A stretch of DNA of 55,888 nucleotides from the NCBI GenBank assembly GCA_035498555.1, contig DATKAB010000021.1, forward strand, positions 1-55,888, written 5' to 3'. The DNA is from Candidatus Sulfotelmatobacter sp. (GTDB lineage Bacteria > Eisenbacteria > RBG-16-71-46). The position numbers and the translations under genes were made by a program. Positions 41,056 to 49,621 of the stretch are shown in pieces. Each line of letters begins with the position of its first letter. The first letter of the stretch is position 1. The notes beneath the pieces are model-generated. The model ran no database searches and had not been told where the DNA came from. It saw only the letters and a program-made list of their open reading frames with translations.

Positions 41056-43098
41056 TCAGACGTCGTACTCCGTCACCGGCGAACCCAGCAGGTACTTGTC
41101 GAACCACGAGCGGATGTGGTGCTGATTCTGCACCCGGCGAGAGGGCGTTCCGCTGCGCGACAGCTCGTGGCTCTCGCCCGGGAAGCGGACCATCACCGCG
41201 GTCTTGTTCTGCTGCTTGAGGGCGCGGAACATCGCCTCGCCCTCGTGGATCGGCGTCCGCCAGTCCTCCTCGCTGTGGATCACCATCAGCGGAGTCTGGA
41301 TGCGCGACGCGTAGGTCACCGGCGAGCGCTCGGCGTACTCGGCCGGACTCTCGAACGGCGGCTTCCTGAACCAGCTCGGCGTGAACAGCGCGAAGTCGCA
41401 CGAGTAGTACATCGCCGCCCAGTCGGCCACGCAACGCTGGGTCACCGCCGCCGCGAACCGGTGTGTCTGGACGATGATCCAGTTGGTGAGCAGCCCGCCG
41501 CCGCTCCCGCCCGTGACGCCGAGCCGCTGCTCGTCGACGTAGCCGCGGCCGAGCACGTGATCCACGCAGCTCATCAGATCGAGGTAGTCGTCACCCGGAT
41601 ACTTGTACTGGATGACGTTGGCGAATTCCTGGCCGTAGCTGGTGCTGCCGCGAGGATTGGTGAACAGCACGACGTAGCCGGCGCCGGCCAGATGATGGAA
41701 TTCGTGGAAGAAACCGTGGCCGTAAGCGGTGTGCGGGCCGCCGTGGATCTGCAGCACCATCGGGTACTTCCGGTTGGCATCGAATCCGGGCGGCTTGAAG
41801 ATCCAGCCGTGGAGCTTCCTCCCGTCGAACGCGTCGCACCAGAACTCCTCCGCTTCGGCCAGCGCGCGGGCTTCGAGCAACGCCTGATTGGGGGCGTAGA
41901 GTCCCGTCAGCGTTCCCGAGGTGGCGTCGAAGAAGTAGAGATCCCCCGGCGAACCGAGACTGCCGATGGTGAGCGCCCAGCGGCGGCCGTCGGGCGTCGC
42001 GGTGCCGGCGATCACGTCGAGCTTGGGCGGCGTCAGGAGCTTCAGCTCGCCGGTCTCGACGTCCACACGCGCCAGGGCGGAGGCGCCCTTCGAGCACACG
42101 CGCGCTATCACAGCGCGGCCGCCCTCCGCGAACCACAAAGGAATATCGCCCCCGCCACGCGGAGGATGCTGATCCGAAGCCACGGTTTCGCCGAAAGCCA
42201 CGTCGGCGACGGCTCCCAGCTCGCGCACGGCCTTCCCCGGACCGTCGGCAACCAGCAATGTCGGCTGGTCGTAGGAGTTGGGCCGCGCCGGCGTGCGCGT
42301 CGAGATCATCGCCAGGCGCCCACCCGGCCCCGCGATCCATGCCGCCGGTCCGCCCTTCGGGTCCACCACGGTCGCCAGGCCCTCGCCGTCGGTGGGCTCG
42401 CCGCGATCCGCCTCGACCGCATACAGGATCGCCTCATCCGCTCCGAACCAGGGCTCCGGCCGCCGGTCGGAGAGGAACAGCACGCGCGCCCCGTCGTCGC
42501 TCCAGCGCGGCTCGCGCTCGGCGTACCGGCCGCGCGTCAGCGCGCGCGGAGTGCCTCCGGGCGCCTCGACCACCCAGACGTGATCCCGCCGCTCGAAATC
42601 CGTGAAACCGACGTCGTTCTCACGAAAGACCGGCCGATTGACGACGCGCGCCGGCTCGTTCTTCGGCTGCTTCCGAGCCTCGTCGTCGAGTTCGGGATGA
42701 TGCGGGCTCAAGAAGGCGAGCTTGAGCCCATCCGGCGACCACGCCGGCGACGACACGCCGCCCTTCAGCTTCGCGACCCGATGCGCCTCGCCGCCGGTCA
42801 TCGGCAGGATCCACAGCTCGCCATCCTTCTCGCCCTCCGGCGTGCGCACGAAAGCCAGCGCCTTGCCGTCGGGCGACCAGCGCGCCTGGCGATCCTTCTT
42901 GCCGAAGGTGAGCGGGCGTGGACCCTCGGCGGAGTCGGCGAGCCAAATCGCGGCGCGGTATTCGTCGGCTTCGCGGTCGACGTGAACGCGCGTGAACGCC
43001 ACGCGCGCGCCATCCGGCGAAATCCGCGGATCGGCGATCCAGACGAAATTCAGGACGTCGTCTTCGGCCAGCGGCTTCCGGCCGTTGCTTTCGCTCAT
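41056..43098 (-). CDS. S9-family peptidase (acylaminoacyl-peptidase type)
   Basis: A 680-residue protein: N-terminal beta-propeller (about 1-400; repeats such as ARWSPDGKALAFVR, PAWSPDGLKLAFLS, PRWSDDGARVLFLS) and a C-terminal alpha/beta hydrolase. In the latter, IHGGPHTAYGH forms the oxyanion region. The nucleophile Ser sits in VTGGSGGGL, the Asp in HSEEDWRTP and the His in GESHELSR. The propeller filters substrates so that only short peptides enter. No signal peptide is visible at the chosen ATG 43098, which overlaps the upstream stop as ATGA, so it may be cytosolic unlike its neighbours. Confidence 0.93.
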   Translation of the reverse strand: MSESNGRKPLAEDDVLNFVWIADPRISPDGARVAFTRVHVDREADEYRAAIWLADSAEGPRPLTFGKKDRQARWSPDGKALAFVRTPEGEKDGELWILPMTGGEAHRVAKLKGGVSSPAWSPDGLKLAFLSPHHPELDDEARKQPKNEPARVVNRPVFRENDVGFTDFERRDHVWVVEAPGGTPRALTRGRYAEREPRWSDDGARVLFLSDRRPEPWFGADEAILYAVEADRGEPTDGEGLATVVDPKGGPAAWIAGPGGRLAMISTRTPARPNSYDQPTLLVADGPGKAVRELGAVADVAFGETVASDQHPPRGGGDIPLWFAEGGRAVIARVCSKGASALARVDVETGELKLLTPPKLDVIAGTATPDGRRWALTIGSLGSPGDLYFFDATSGTLTGLYAPNQALLEARALAEAEEFWCDAFDGRKLHGWIFKPPGFDANRKYPMVLQIHGGPHTAYGHGFFHEFHHLAGAGYVVLFTNPRGSTSYGQEFANVIQYKYPGDDYLDLMSCVDHVLGRGYVDEQRLGVTGGSGGGLLTNWIIVQTHRFAAAVTQRCVADWAAMYYSCDFALFTPSWFRKPPFESPAEYAERSPVTYASRIQTPLMVIHSEEDWRTPIHEGEAMFRALKQQNKTAVMVRFPGESHELSRSGTPSRRVQNQHHIRSWFDKYLLGSPVTEYDV

Positions 43099-43880
43099 GG
43101 CTGCGCCAGCCTCACCGTGGGTCTCGGCGGAATCACGCCCCATGCCGCCCACCACACGCGGGTGTCCACGCTCAGCTCGCCGGCTCGCACCAGCGGATCG
43201 TTCTCGAAGCGTGCGGCCGCCGAGGCGCTGTCGGTGCTGAACACGCCAATGCCCGCGATCTCACCCCGATCGAGGAACGGCCCGGCCGAGAGCAGCTCGC
43301 CCGAAAGCAGCATGCCCATGATGCCGTCGAGATGCTGGCGCTGGAGCGCGACCCGGCGCGTCGAATCGATCGCCGCCGAACGCTTGCCCGCTCTCAGAAA
43401 CACGAGCGGCATCGCGATCATGCTGTCGGGCTTGTCGGGGCGCTGCTTCGCGCGCTCACGATAGGCGTCGCCGATCCCCGCTGGCGCCATCCACGGATGC
43501 AGCTCGAGCGCGAGCCTTCCCGACCGGATCGCGGGGTCGTCCGCGCACAGCTTTCGAATCGAATCGGGCGGCAGGTCGCGGAATATGAACACGCCGCGCA
43601 TCGCGCCGTCGCCCTGGAACGGCCCGGCGCCGATCAGGGCGCCGAGCGCGGCCATGCGCCGGATGTTCGCCATGTGTCCGGCCTGAATGCTGTCGGTGCG
43701 GGGAGTGCGTTCCGGCGTCCAGCTCGCCCCGCGCGACAGGATCCCGAAAACGTAGCGGTCCATGCTCGACATGTCGGGCGCTCGAAGCTGGCCGGCGGCG
43801 GGATGCGCGGCGAGGATGGCGACCGCCAGAGCCACGGAGAGCGAGAGCGCGGATCGCGCGACGGCGGTGGGACGGAGCAT
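43095..43880 (-). CDS. Exported protein with two YCII-related domains
   Basis: A 261-residue protein with a signal peptide (LSVALAVAILAAHPAAGQ). Two ferredoxin-like YCII-type domains follow: first RYVFGIL…AGHMANIRRMAALGALIGAGPF…GVFIF…CADDPAI…ELHPWMA, then MPLVFL…RQHLDGIMGMLLSGELLSAGPF…GIGVFS…FENDPLV…VWWAAWG. Each keeps the H…G-x-L-x2-AGP and DP patterns. YCII domains are usually cytosolic and of uncertain function, so a secreted tandem form is uncommon. ATG 43880 is preceded by TACAGT at 6 bases and lacks a Shine-Dalgarno. It is first in the hydrolase operon. Confidence 0.8.
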   Translation of the reverse strand: MLRPTAVARSALSLSVALAVAILAAHPAAGQLRAPDMSSMDRYVFGILSRGASWTPERTPRTDSIQAGHMANIRRMAALGALIGAGPFQGDGAMRGVFIFRDLPPDSIRKLCADDPAIRSGRLALELHPWMAPAGIGDAYRERAKQRPDKPDSMIAMPLVFLRAGKRSAAIDSTRRVALQRQHLDGIMGMLLSGELLSAGPFLDRGEIAGIGVFSTDSASAAARFENDPLVRAGELSVDTRVWWAAWGVIPPRPTVRLAQP

Positions 43881-43886
43881 TCGAGG

Positions 43887-43892
43887 ACTGTA
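43887..43892 (-). promoter_or_regulatory. Leaderless-type -10 box for the hydrolase operon
   Basis: TACAGT on the minus strand is 6 bases (CCTCGA) before ATG 43880. A divergent extended -10 for the cyclophilin gene lies 77 bases away. Confidence 0.45.
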
Positions 43893-43968
43893 GCCGGAAG
43901 CGGGCCGCGAGGTCACGCGGGCGGCCACTCGCCCCATTCTCGTCCCCTCGGCTTCGCCGGCCAGCGCG

Positions 43969-43977
43969 TGCTAGATT
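43969..43977 (+). promoter_or_regulatory. Extended -10 promoter box for the cyclophilin gene
   Basis: TGCTAGATT matches TGnTAnnnT. Transcription would start near 43984, about 75 bases before ATG 44059. The -35 region (CGGCTT) is poor. Confidence 0.45.
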
Positions 43978-44058
43978 CCCCGGTCCGAACCCTCGAGTAC
44001 CCCAGGCTCGCCGCGCGGCGCCGCCGCCGGGGGCCCTCACCTCAGGAGAACCCACACG

Positions 44059-44799
44059 ATGAAGCGGATTCTCACCGCGGTCCTCGCGCTCGCGATCGCC
44101 GGCGCGGCGACCCGGGCGATCGCGGACAGCACCTCGACCTCGACCCCCGCGGCGGCGGCCAAGCCGGCCTCGCCCGCGAAGGCTCCGGCGTCCAGTGCGT
44201 CCACCGCCGCCGCCACCTCCAAGGACAAGGCCATCATGATGATCGACGCCCAGATCGCGAAGGTCGACAAGTCGAAGCCCAACTGGAAGACCTCGCTGGC
44301 CCAACCGACCGTCGCCACCTTCGATCCCGCCAAGACCTATTACGTGCGCATGGTCACCAACAAGGGCCCGATCCTCATCAAGTTCCTGCCCAAGGTGGCG
44401 CCGATGCACGTCACCAACTTCATCTATCTGACGCGGCTCGGCTTCTACGACGGGCTGTCGTTCCATCGCGTGATTCCGGGCTTCATGGCCCAGGGTGGCG
44501 ATCCGATCGGCAACGGCACCGGCGGCCCCGGCTACGGCTTCGGCGGCGAGTTCGATCCGGCCGTCAAGCACGACGGCCCCGGCAAGCTCTCGATGGCCAA
44601 CGCCGGCCCGGGTACCGACGGCAGCCAGTTCTTCCTCACCTTCGTCGCGACGCCGTGGCTCGACGGCAAGCACACGTTGTTCGGCGAGGTGGTCGAGGGC
44701 ATGGAGACGCTGAAGGCGCTCGAGAAGTGCGGCAGCCCTGGCGCGGGCAAGCCCACCGAGCCGCTCAAGATGACCAAGGTTACGATCGAAGTGAAGTAA
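44059..44799 (+). CDS. Exported cyclophilin-type peptidyl-prolyl isomerase
   Basis: A 246-residue protein with a signal peptide ([21 protein letters not shown]), an Ala/Ser/Thr/Pro-rich linker (about 24-55), a short helical segment and a cyclophilin domain (about 90-245). Catalytic-site stretches are [43 protein letters not shown] and [12 protein letters not shown]. It isomerises prolyl bonds of exported proteins. AGGAG lies 10 bases before ATG 44059. The enzyme is monocistronic. Confidence 0.94.
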   Translation: MKRILTAVLALAIAGAATRAIADSTSTSTPAAAAKPASPAKAPASSASTAAATSKDKAIMMIDAQIAKVDKSKPNWKTSLAQPTVATFDPAKTYYVRMVTNKGPILIKFLPKVAPMHVTNFIYLTRLGFYDGLSFHRVIPGFMAQGGDPIGNGTGGPGYGFGGEFDPAVKHDGPGKLSMANAGPGTDGSQFFLTFVATPWLDGKHTLFGEVVEGMETLKALEKCGSPGAGKPTEPLKMTKVTIEVK

Positions 44800-44814
44800 T
44801 TCGCGATTGCGACG

Positions 44815-44830
44815 CCCGCCGAACGGCGGG
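44815..44830 (+). terminator. Hairpin downstream of the cyclophilin gene
   Basis: CCCGCC-GAAC-GGCGGG lies 16 bases after the stop. A further complementary block (44844-44858) could extend it into a larger alternative stem. No T-tract follows, so efficiency is uncertain. Confidence 0.4.
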
Positions 44831-44890
44831 AGCGACGCGGGCTCGCCGTTCCGGCGGGTCCGCGTTCGCGTTCCACGCCGCGAATTGCGG

Positions 44891-44919
44891 TTGACCGCGG
44901 CACGCATCGGTGGTCCCAT
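44891..44919 (+). promoter_or_regulatory. Weak promoter candidate for the M32 carboxypeptidase
   Basis: TTGACC (44891-44896), a 17-base spacer and TCCCAT (44914-44919). The -35 is good and the -10 poor (3 of 6). The start codon is about 55 bases downstream. Confidence 0.25.
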
Positions 44920-44979
44920 CATCGCTTTGCCGCGGCATCGTCCGCTCGGCTCCAGCCGATTCCGATCCCGGAGGAAGCG

Positions 44980-46518
44980 ATGCGAGAACGCCTCGACGCG
45001 CTGAAAACGCGCCTGATGGACATCTTCGACCTCAACATGGCGGCGTCCCTGCTGCGTTGGGACCAGACCACCTACATGCCTCCGGGCGGGGCCGAAGCCC
45101 GCGGCCGGCAGCTGGCGCTGTTGACGAGGCTCGCGCACGAGCGCCTGACCGACCCCGAGATCGGAAGGCTGCTCGACGCGCTGCAGAAGGAGGTCGCCTC
45201 GCTGCCGCCGGACTCGGACGAGTCCGCGCTGGTGCGCGTGACGCGCCGCGAGTTCGAGCGCGCCGTGCGGCTGCCGTCGGAGTTTGTTTCGGAGATGCAG
45301 AACCATTTTTCGCACGCCTATCAGGTCTGGACCGGCGCGCGCCCGGCCAACGATTTCTCGCGTGTGCGCGATATCCTCGAGAAGACCCTCGAACTCTCGC
45401 GCCGCTTTTCGGGCTACTTCCCGGGCAGCGAGAACATCGCCGACCCGCTCATCGATCTGGCCGACCCGGGCATGAAGGCCTCGAGCGTGCGCGCCGTGTT
45501 CGCGCAGCTTCGCGAGCAGCTGGTGCCGCTGGTCAAGGCCATCACTTCACGGCCGCTGGCCGACGACTCGTGCCTCAAGCAGCACGCACCCGAGGCCGAG
45601 CAGCTCGCGTTCGGTCTCGAGGTGATCCGCGCCTTCGGCTACGACTTCGAGCGCGGCCGACAGGACAAGACCCACCATCCGTTCATGACCAAGTTCTCGC
45701 TCGGCGACATCCGCATCACCACGCGCGTGCGCGAGGACGACGTGACCGACGCGCTGTTCAGCACGCTCCACGAGTCGGGCCACGCCATGTACGAGCAGGG
45801 CATCGATCGCAAGTACGAGGGGACGCCGCTGGCCGACGGGGCATCGGCCGGCGTGCACGAGAGCCAGTCGCGCCTGTGGGAGAACCTGGTGGGCCGGAGC
45901 CGCGGCTTCTGGGAGTATTTCTATCCGCGGCTGCAGCAGGTGTTCCCCACCCAGCTCCGCTCGGTGCCGCTCGATACCTTCTATCGCGCGATCAACAAGG
46001 TGCAACCCTCGCTCATTCGCACCGACGCCGACGAGGTCACCTACAACCTGCACGTCATGCTGCGTTTCGATTGCGAGCTGGATCTGCTCGAAGGCCGGCT
46101 CGCGGTGAAGGATCTGCCCGAAGCCTGGCGCGCGCGGATCAAGTCCGACCTCGGCATCGTGGTGCCCGACGACAAGGACGGCGTGCTCCAGGACGTCCAC
46201 TGGTTTTCGGGGCCGATCGGAGGTCAGTTCCAAGGCTACACGCTCGGCAACATCCTGAGCGCGCAGTTCTTCGAGACCGCCTGCCAGGCGCAGCCCGGCA
46301 TTCCGGGCGAGATCGCGCGGGGCCGATTCGGTGCGCTGCACGACTGGCTGCGGGACAAGGTCTATCGGCCGGGCGCCAAGTTCGAACCCGAAGTGTTGGT
46401 CAAGAACGTGACCGGCAAGCCGGTCGGGATCGAGCCCTATCTGCGCTACCTCTGGGGCAAGTATGGCCCGCTCTACGGCGTCGAGGCTCCCGGAGCCGCG
46501 CTGGGCGCTTTGCGTTAG
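44980..46518 (+). CDS. M32-family (Taq) metallocarboxypeptidase
   Basis: A 512-residue, mostly helical cytosolic enzyme that removes C-terminal residues from peptides. The zinc site is LHESGHAMYEQG (HExxH: His264, Glu265, His268), with the third ligand Glu in GVHESQSRLWEN about 25 residues later. Other family stretches are LLRWDQTTYMPPGG, THHPFMTKFSLGDIRITTR, INKVQPSLIRTDADEVTYNLHV and GYTLGNILSAQFF. GGAGGAAG precedes ATG 44980 by 4 bases. The sigma/anti-sigma pair starts 50 bases after its stop. Confidence 0.95.
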   Translation: MRERLDALKTRLMDIFDLNMAASLLRWDQTTYMPPGGAEARGRQLALLTRLAHERLTDPEIGRLLDALQKEVASLPPDSDESALVRVTRREFERAVRLPSEFVSEMQNHFSHAYQVWTGARPANDFSRVRDILEKTLELSRRFSGYFPGSENIADPLIDLADPGMKASSVRAVFAQLREQLVPLVKAITSRPLADDSCLKQHAPEAEQLAFGLEVIRAFGYDFERGRQDKTHHPFMTKFSLGDIRITTRVREDDVTDALFSTLHESGHAMYEQGIDRKYEGTPLADGASAGVHESQSRLWENLVGRSRGFWEYFYPRLQQVFPTQLRSVPLDTFYRAINKVQPSLIRTDADEVTYNLHVMLRFDCELDLLEGRLAVKDLPEAWRARIKSDLGIVVPDDKDGVLQDVHWFSGPIGGQFQGYTLGNILSAQFFETACQAQPGIPGEIARGRFGALHDWLRDKVYRPGAKFEPEVLVKNVTGKPVGIEPYLRYLWGKYGPLYGVEAPGAALGALR

Positions 46519-46568
46519 CGAGGGGGCGGACGGGCTGTGATTCCTGCCCGCGCGGGGGGTCTCATTTG

Positions 46569-47156
46569 GTGACGGGCCGCGGGCTTCAGGCCGCCAGCGA
46601 TGACGAACTGCTGCAGCTCTACCGGCGCGAGAGCGCTCTCGCCTCGGGTCGGGCTGCCGCTTCGGAGTTGTTCTCGCGCCACTCGCGGCGAACCTATCTG
46701 TGGTGCCGGCGCTACACCCGGGATCCGGAGCATGCCATGGAGCTGGCTCAGGACGTGATGCTCAACGCCTATCGTGCGCTGCCCGAGTTCGAAGGCCGCT
46801 CGCAGTTCGGCTCGTGGCTGTTCGTGATCGCGCGCAACGTGTGCCTGAAGGCGGTCCGCAAGCCGGGCTGGTTGATCGACCCCGAAGCGGAGCCCGACAG
46901 CCTTCCGCATCCCCAGGACGATCCCGCCCGTGAGTTCGAGGAGCTGCGCGACGAGGACCGCCTGCGCGCCCTGCTCGAACGCACCCTCGACGATCAGGAG
47001 CGGCGCGCGCTATGGCTGCGCTGCGAGGAGCGCTTCTCGGTCGAGGACATCGGCCGCGCGCTGAAGCTCGACAACGCGACCGGCGCGCGAGCGCTGCTCC
47101 AGCGCGCTCGCCGCAAGCTTCGCGCCGCGCTCGATCGCGCCGGGGAGGTCTCGTGA
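46569..47156 (+). CDS. ECF-type RNA polymerase sigma factor
   Basis: A 195-residue sigma-70 family protein with only regions 2 and 4. Region 2 is LFSRHSRRTYLWCRRYTRDPEHAMELAQDV and EFEGRSQFGSWLFVIARN (core binding and -10 recognition); region 4 is ERRALWLRCEERFSVEDIGRALKLDNATGARALLQRARRKLR as helix-turn-helix. GTG 46569 is the best-placed start, though its Shine-Dalgarno is weak (GGGGGG about 11 bases upstream). The stop overlaps the next gene (GTGA), which encodes a membrane anti-sigma factor. The signal and regulon are unknown. Confidence 0.92.
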   Translation: MTGRGLQAASDDELLQLYRRESALASGRAAASELFSRHSRRTYLWCRRYTRDPEHAMELAQDVMLNAYRALPEFEGRSQFGSWLFVIARNVCLKAVRKPGWLIDPEAEPDSLPHPQDDPAREFEELRDEDRLRALLERTLDDQERRALWLRCEERFSVEDIGRALKLDNATGARALLQRARRKLRAALDRAGEVS

Positions 47157-47833
47157 ACCCGGTTCCTTGCTTCGCGCCCGAAGACGTCGAGCGCGTGCTC
47201 GCCTCGCCACCCGGCGATCCGCGCCGCGCGCACGCGCGCGAGTGCCCGAAGTGCGGCGCGCTGGTCGCCGCCTTCGAGCTCTATCGCGACGCACCCGTAC
47301 CGGTGACCGCGGCCGAGGCGGACGAGGCCGAGGCGCGGCTCAAGGCCTTCATCGCGCGCGAGATCGGAGCGGAGCCCGAGGCGGAGCCGGAGCGCGCCGC
47401 GGCTCGAGCGGCGGCCCCCCGGCACGCACCGCGCTTCAGCTGGCTCCAGCCGGCGCTCGCGTTCGCGGGCGTGGCGATCGTCGCCGCGGTGCTTCTATGG
47501 CCGCGGCCCACCGCCGGCCCCGCGCACGTGATGTTGCGAGGCACGCCTTCGTTGAGCGCGCATCTCGCGCTCGATTTCGCTCGCGTCGAAGCCGGGCACT
47601 TCACGGCACGGTGGGCGGCGACCGCGGGCGCCGATCGATACGAGGTGCGGCTCTACGCGGCCGATCTCTCGAAGCTGGGCTCGCTGGCGGCCACCGACAC
47701 CAGCCTCGATCTCGACGCGCGAACGCTGCCCTTCATGCTCGACCCGAATCGCAAGGTGCTGGTGCGGGTGGTGGCGCTGTCGGAAGGCAAGGAGATCGCG
47801 ACTTCCACGCCGCAGCCGCTCGAGCGGCGCTGA
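47153..47833 (+). CDS. Zinc-binding transmembrane anti-sigma factor
   Basis: A 226-residue protein. The N-terminal part has HARECPKC, i.e. H-x3-C-x2-C, the ligand pattern of zinc anti-sigma (ZAS) domains. A single transmembrane helix (about 102-120, PALAFAGVAIVAAVLLW) is followed by an extracytoplasmic beta-rich sensor region (LSAHLALDFARVEAGHFTARWAA…RYEVRLYA). It presumably holds the upstream sigma factor at the membrane until a signal releases it. GTG 47153 has GGAGGT just upstream and overlaps the sigma stop. It converges on the OPT transporter. Confidence 0.82.
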   Translation: MNPVPCFAPEDVERVLASPPGDPRRAHARECPKCGALVAAFELYRDAPVPVTAAEADEAEARLKAFIAREIGAEPEAEPERAAARAAAPRHAPRFSWLQPALAFAGVAIVAAVLLWPRPTAGPAHVMLRGTPSLSAHLALDFARVEAGHFTARWAATAGADRYEVRLYAADLSKLGSLAATDTSLDLDARTLPFMLDPNRKVLVRVVALSEGKEIATSTPQPLERR

Positions 47834-47839
47834 GAATCC

Positions 47840-47861
47840 GGCGGCCTCTGGCGTCGCCGCC
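47840..47861. terminator. Short hairpin between convergent anti-sigma and OPT genes
   Basis: GGCGGC / GCCGCC with a 10-base loop occupies the 27-base gap. Six base pairs and no T-tract make it a weak candidate. Confidence 0.3.
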
Positions 47862-49621
47862 TAGTCCTGGAGGTGGAGGATCTTGAGCGCGACGAGAATC
47901 GGAATCAGGGTCGCGATCAGCGCCTCGCCGGCGATGAACCCGGAAGAGAGCGGCACGACGTAGCGCTCCTGCGAGCGCCTGGAGCCGATTCGCCAGACCT
48001 CCTGGAGCAGCCCTCCCAGGAACATCGTGCACACCGCGCTGCCCGGCACCAGCATGCCGATGCCGAGCCCGGCCGGTGACGGCACCCACTTCCTGAGGAA
48101 AGTCGACTCGAGGAGCGTGAGCGCGACCCCGATCGCCGCGCCGACCAGCAGCGCCGCCACCGCGCCGTGCGGGAGCGCGCTCAAGCCCTTCGACAGGATG
48201 ATGCCGAAGCCGACGAAGCGCTGCGAGATCGGCGACTGGAGACCGTTGTCGCCGCCAATGCCGTAACTGTCGCGCAGCAGCGGATAGACGAACGAAACCG
48301 CCGCGGCGCCCACCGGCACGGCCAGCAGCTGTGCGTAGGTGAGGTACTTGGGCGTGCTGCCGATCATGTAACCGGTCTTGTAGTCCTGCATCAGACCTTC
48401 CGAGGCGGAGGCAACCGAACCGGTGACGCCGCTCGAGACGATGTTGGGCAGCAGTTGCCCGGGCGCGAGTACGCCGAAGATGCCCTGCATCATGTTGGAG
48501 AGCGTGCTGATCGGTCCCCAGTTGGTCTCGCCGAGCACGCGAATCCCCACCAGCATGAGCGGCAGCGAGAGGATGATCGCCGCGATCGTGAGCCACGGCG
48601 ACATACCGAGTGATACCTGCACCGCCACCAGCGCCGCCGCGCTGATCAAGGACCCCCAGATCACCCAGCGGATCGGGAAGTCGCCGCTGTCCATCGAGGC
48701 CATGGTGAGATTCCTGAAGGTCTTGACCAGCACCTTCCAGCGCAGCACCAGCGCGGTGAGTCCGCCGGCCACCAGCACGCCGGTCGCCGGCCACATGATC
48801 CACAGCAACATCTCGCGCCGCAGCATGTGAGGGACCCAGCCGCTGGCGAGCAGCCACGGCGGCATCAGCACCCAGGCGACAATGCAGCCGATCAGCATGC
48901 TGACCGTCACCCGGAAACCCACCAGCATGCCCGAGCCGAGCGAGAGCAGGCTCCAGCTGATGCCGACGTTCATCTTGGCGCCGTTGGCACTGAGCGGCAG
49001 CAGCTCGGGAATGCGGTACCACGCCTTGCCGATCAGGCGGGCATCCTCGCGAATGGCGAAGAGGACGGCCGAGAGCACGCCGCCCAGGGCCATCGAGCGC
49101 GCGGCGCTCTTTGATTCGTCGCCGCGTGAGTCGAGTACGATCAGGGTTTCTCCGGCCGCCACGCCGTCGGCGAAGGTGAGCTTTTCATCCACCACGAAGT
49201 GCTGGCGCATGGGCACCGACAGCAGCACCCCGAGGATGCCCGCGGTGGTGAGCCAGAGAAAGGCCATGGTGGGGGTGAGCACGAAGGTGAAGTGGGCACC
49301 CGGATCCATGCGCAGCATGTCGAACGCCGCCATCAGCACGCACAGGAAAGCGGTCTGCCCCGCCGAGGTCCCGGCGGTCTGGACGATGTTGTTCTCCCAC
49401 CGATTGAAATTGCGAAAGGCGATGCCCAGCGCCAGGTAGCCGAAGAACGCGGACACCACCGATATGTTCGGGCCGAAGCCGAGCTTGAGCACGACGTAGG
49501 GATAGGAGCCGCCGATCACGGCCGCCACCACCATGGCGGTGATCAGCGAGCGAACGGTGAGCTCGCGGGCTCCGGCGGGGCGTTCGGCGGGTGCCAGGTC
49601 GGCGGCTGCGGCGTCGTGCAT
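47861..49621 (-). CDS. OPT-family oligopeptide transporter
   Basis: A 586-residue polytopic membrane protein with about 14-16 hydrophobic segments. ELTVRSLITAMVVAAVIGGSYPYVVLKLGFGPNISVVSAFFGYL is the OPT N-terminal signature region, and NNIVQTAGTSAGQTAF, LTFADGVAAGETL and GLMQDYKTGYMIGSTPKY match the prokaryotic branch. These are secondary transporters for peptides or metal chelates. ATG 49621 is chosen because it starts the hydrophilic N-tail before the first helix; the longer in-frame extension is GC-rich antisense-like sequence. No Shine-Dalgarno is obvious. It is monocistronic. Confidence 0.92.
   Translation of the reverse strand: MHDAAAADLAPAERPAGARELTVRSLITAMVVAAVIGGSYPYVVLKLGFGPNISVVSAFFGYLALGIAFRNFNRWENNIVQTAGTSAGQTAFLCVLMAAFDMLRMDPGAHFTFVLTPTMAFLWLTTAGILGVLLSVPMRQHFVVDEKLTFADGVAAGETLIVLDSRGDESKSAARSMALGGVLSAVLFAIREDARLIGKAWYRIPELLPLSANGAKMNVGISWSLLSLGSGMLVGFRVTVSMLIGCIVAWVLMPPWLLASGWVPHMLRREMLLWIMWPATGVLVAGGLTALVLRWKVLVKTFRNLTMASMDSGDFPIRWVIWGSLISAAALVAVQVSLGMSPWLTIAAIILSLPLMLVGIRVLGETNWGPISTLSNMMQGIFGVLAPGQLLPNIVSSGVTGSVASASEGLMQDYKTGYMIGSTPKYLTYAQLLAVPVGAAAVSFVYPLLRDSYGIGGDNGLQSPISQRFVGFGIILSKGLSALPHGAVAALLVGAAIGVALTLLESTFLRKWVPSPAGLGIGMLVPGSAVCTMFLGGLLQEVWRIGSRRSQERYVVPLSSGFIAGEALIATLIPILVALKILHLQD

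Noticed and set aside
38481-41219. 912-codon open frame on the + strand
   Set aside because: It is antisense to the penicillin acylase and the alpha/beta hydrolase, both with catalytic motifs; no signal of its own.
44910-46560. Extension of the sigma factor frame upstream as one 748-residue protein
   Set aside because: The first 550 codons overlap the M32 carboxypeptidase in another frame and are Arg-rich nonsense; the sigma domains begin only after GTG 46569.
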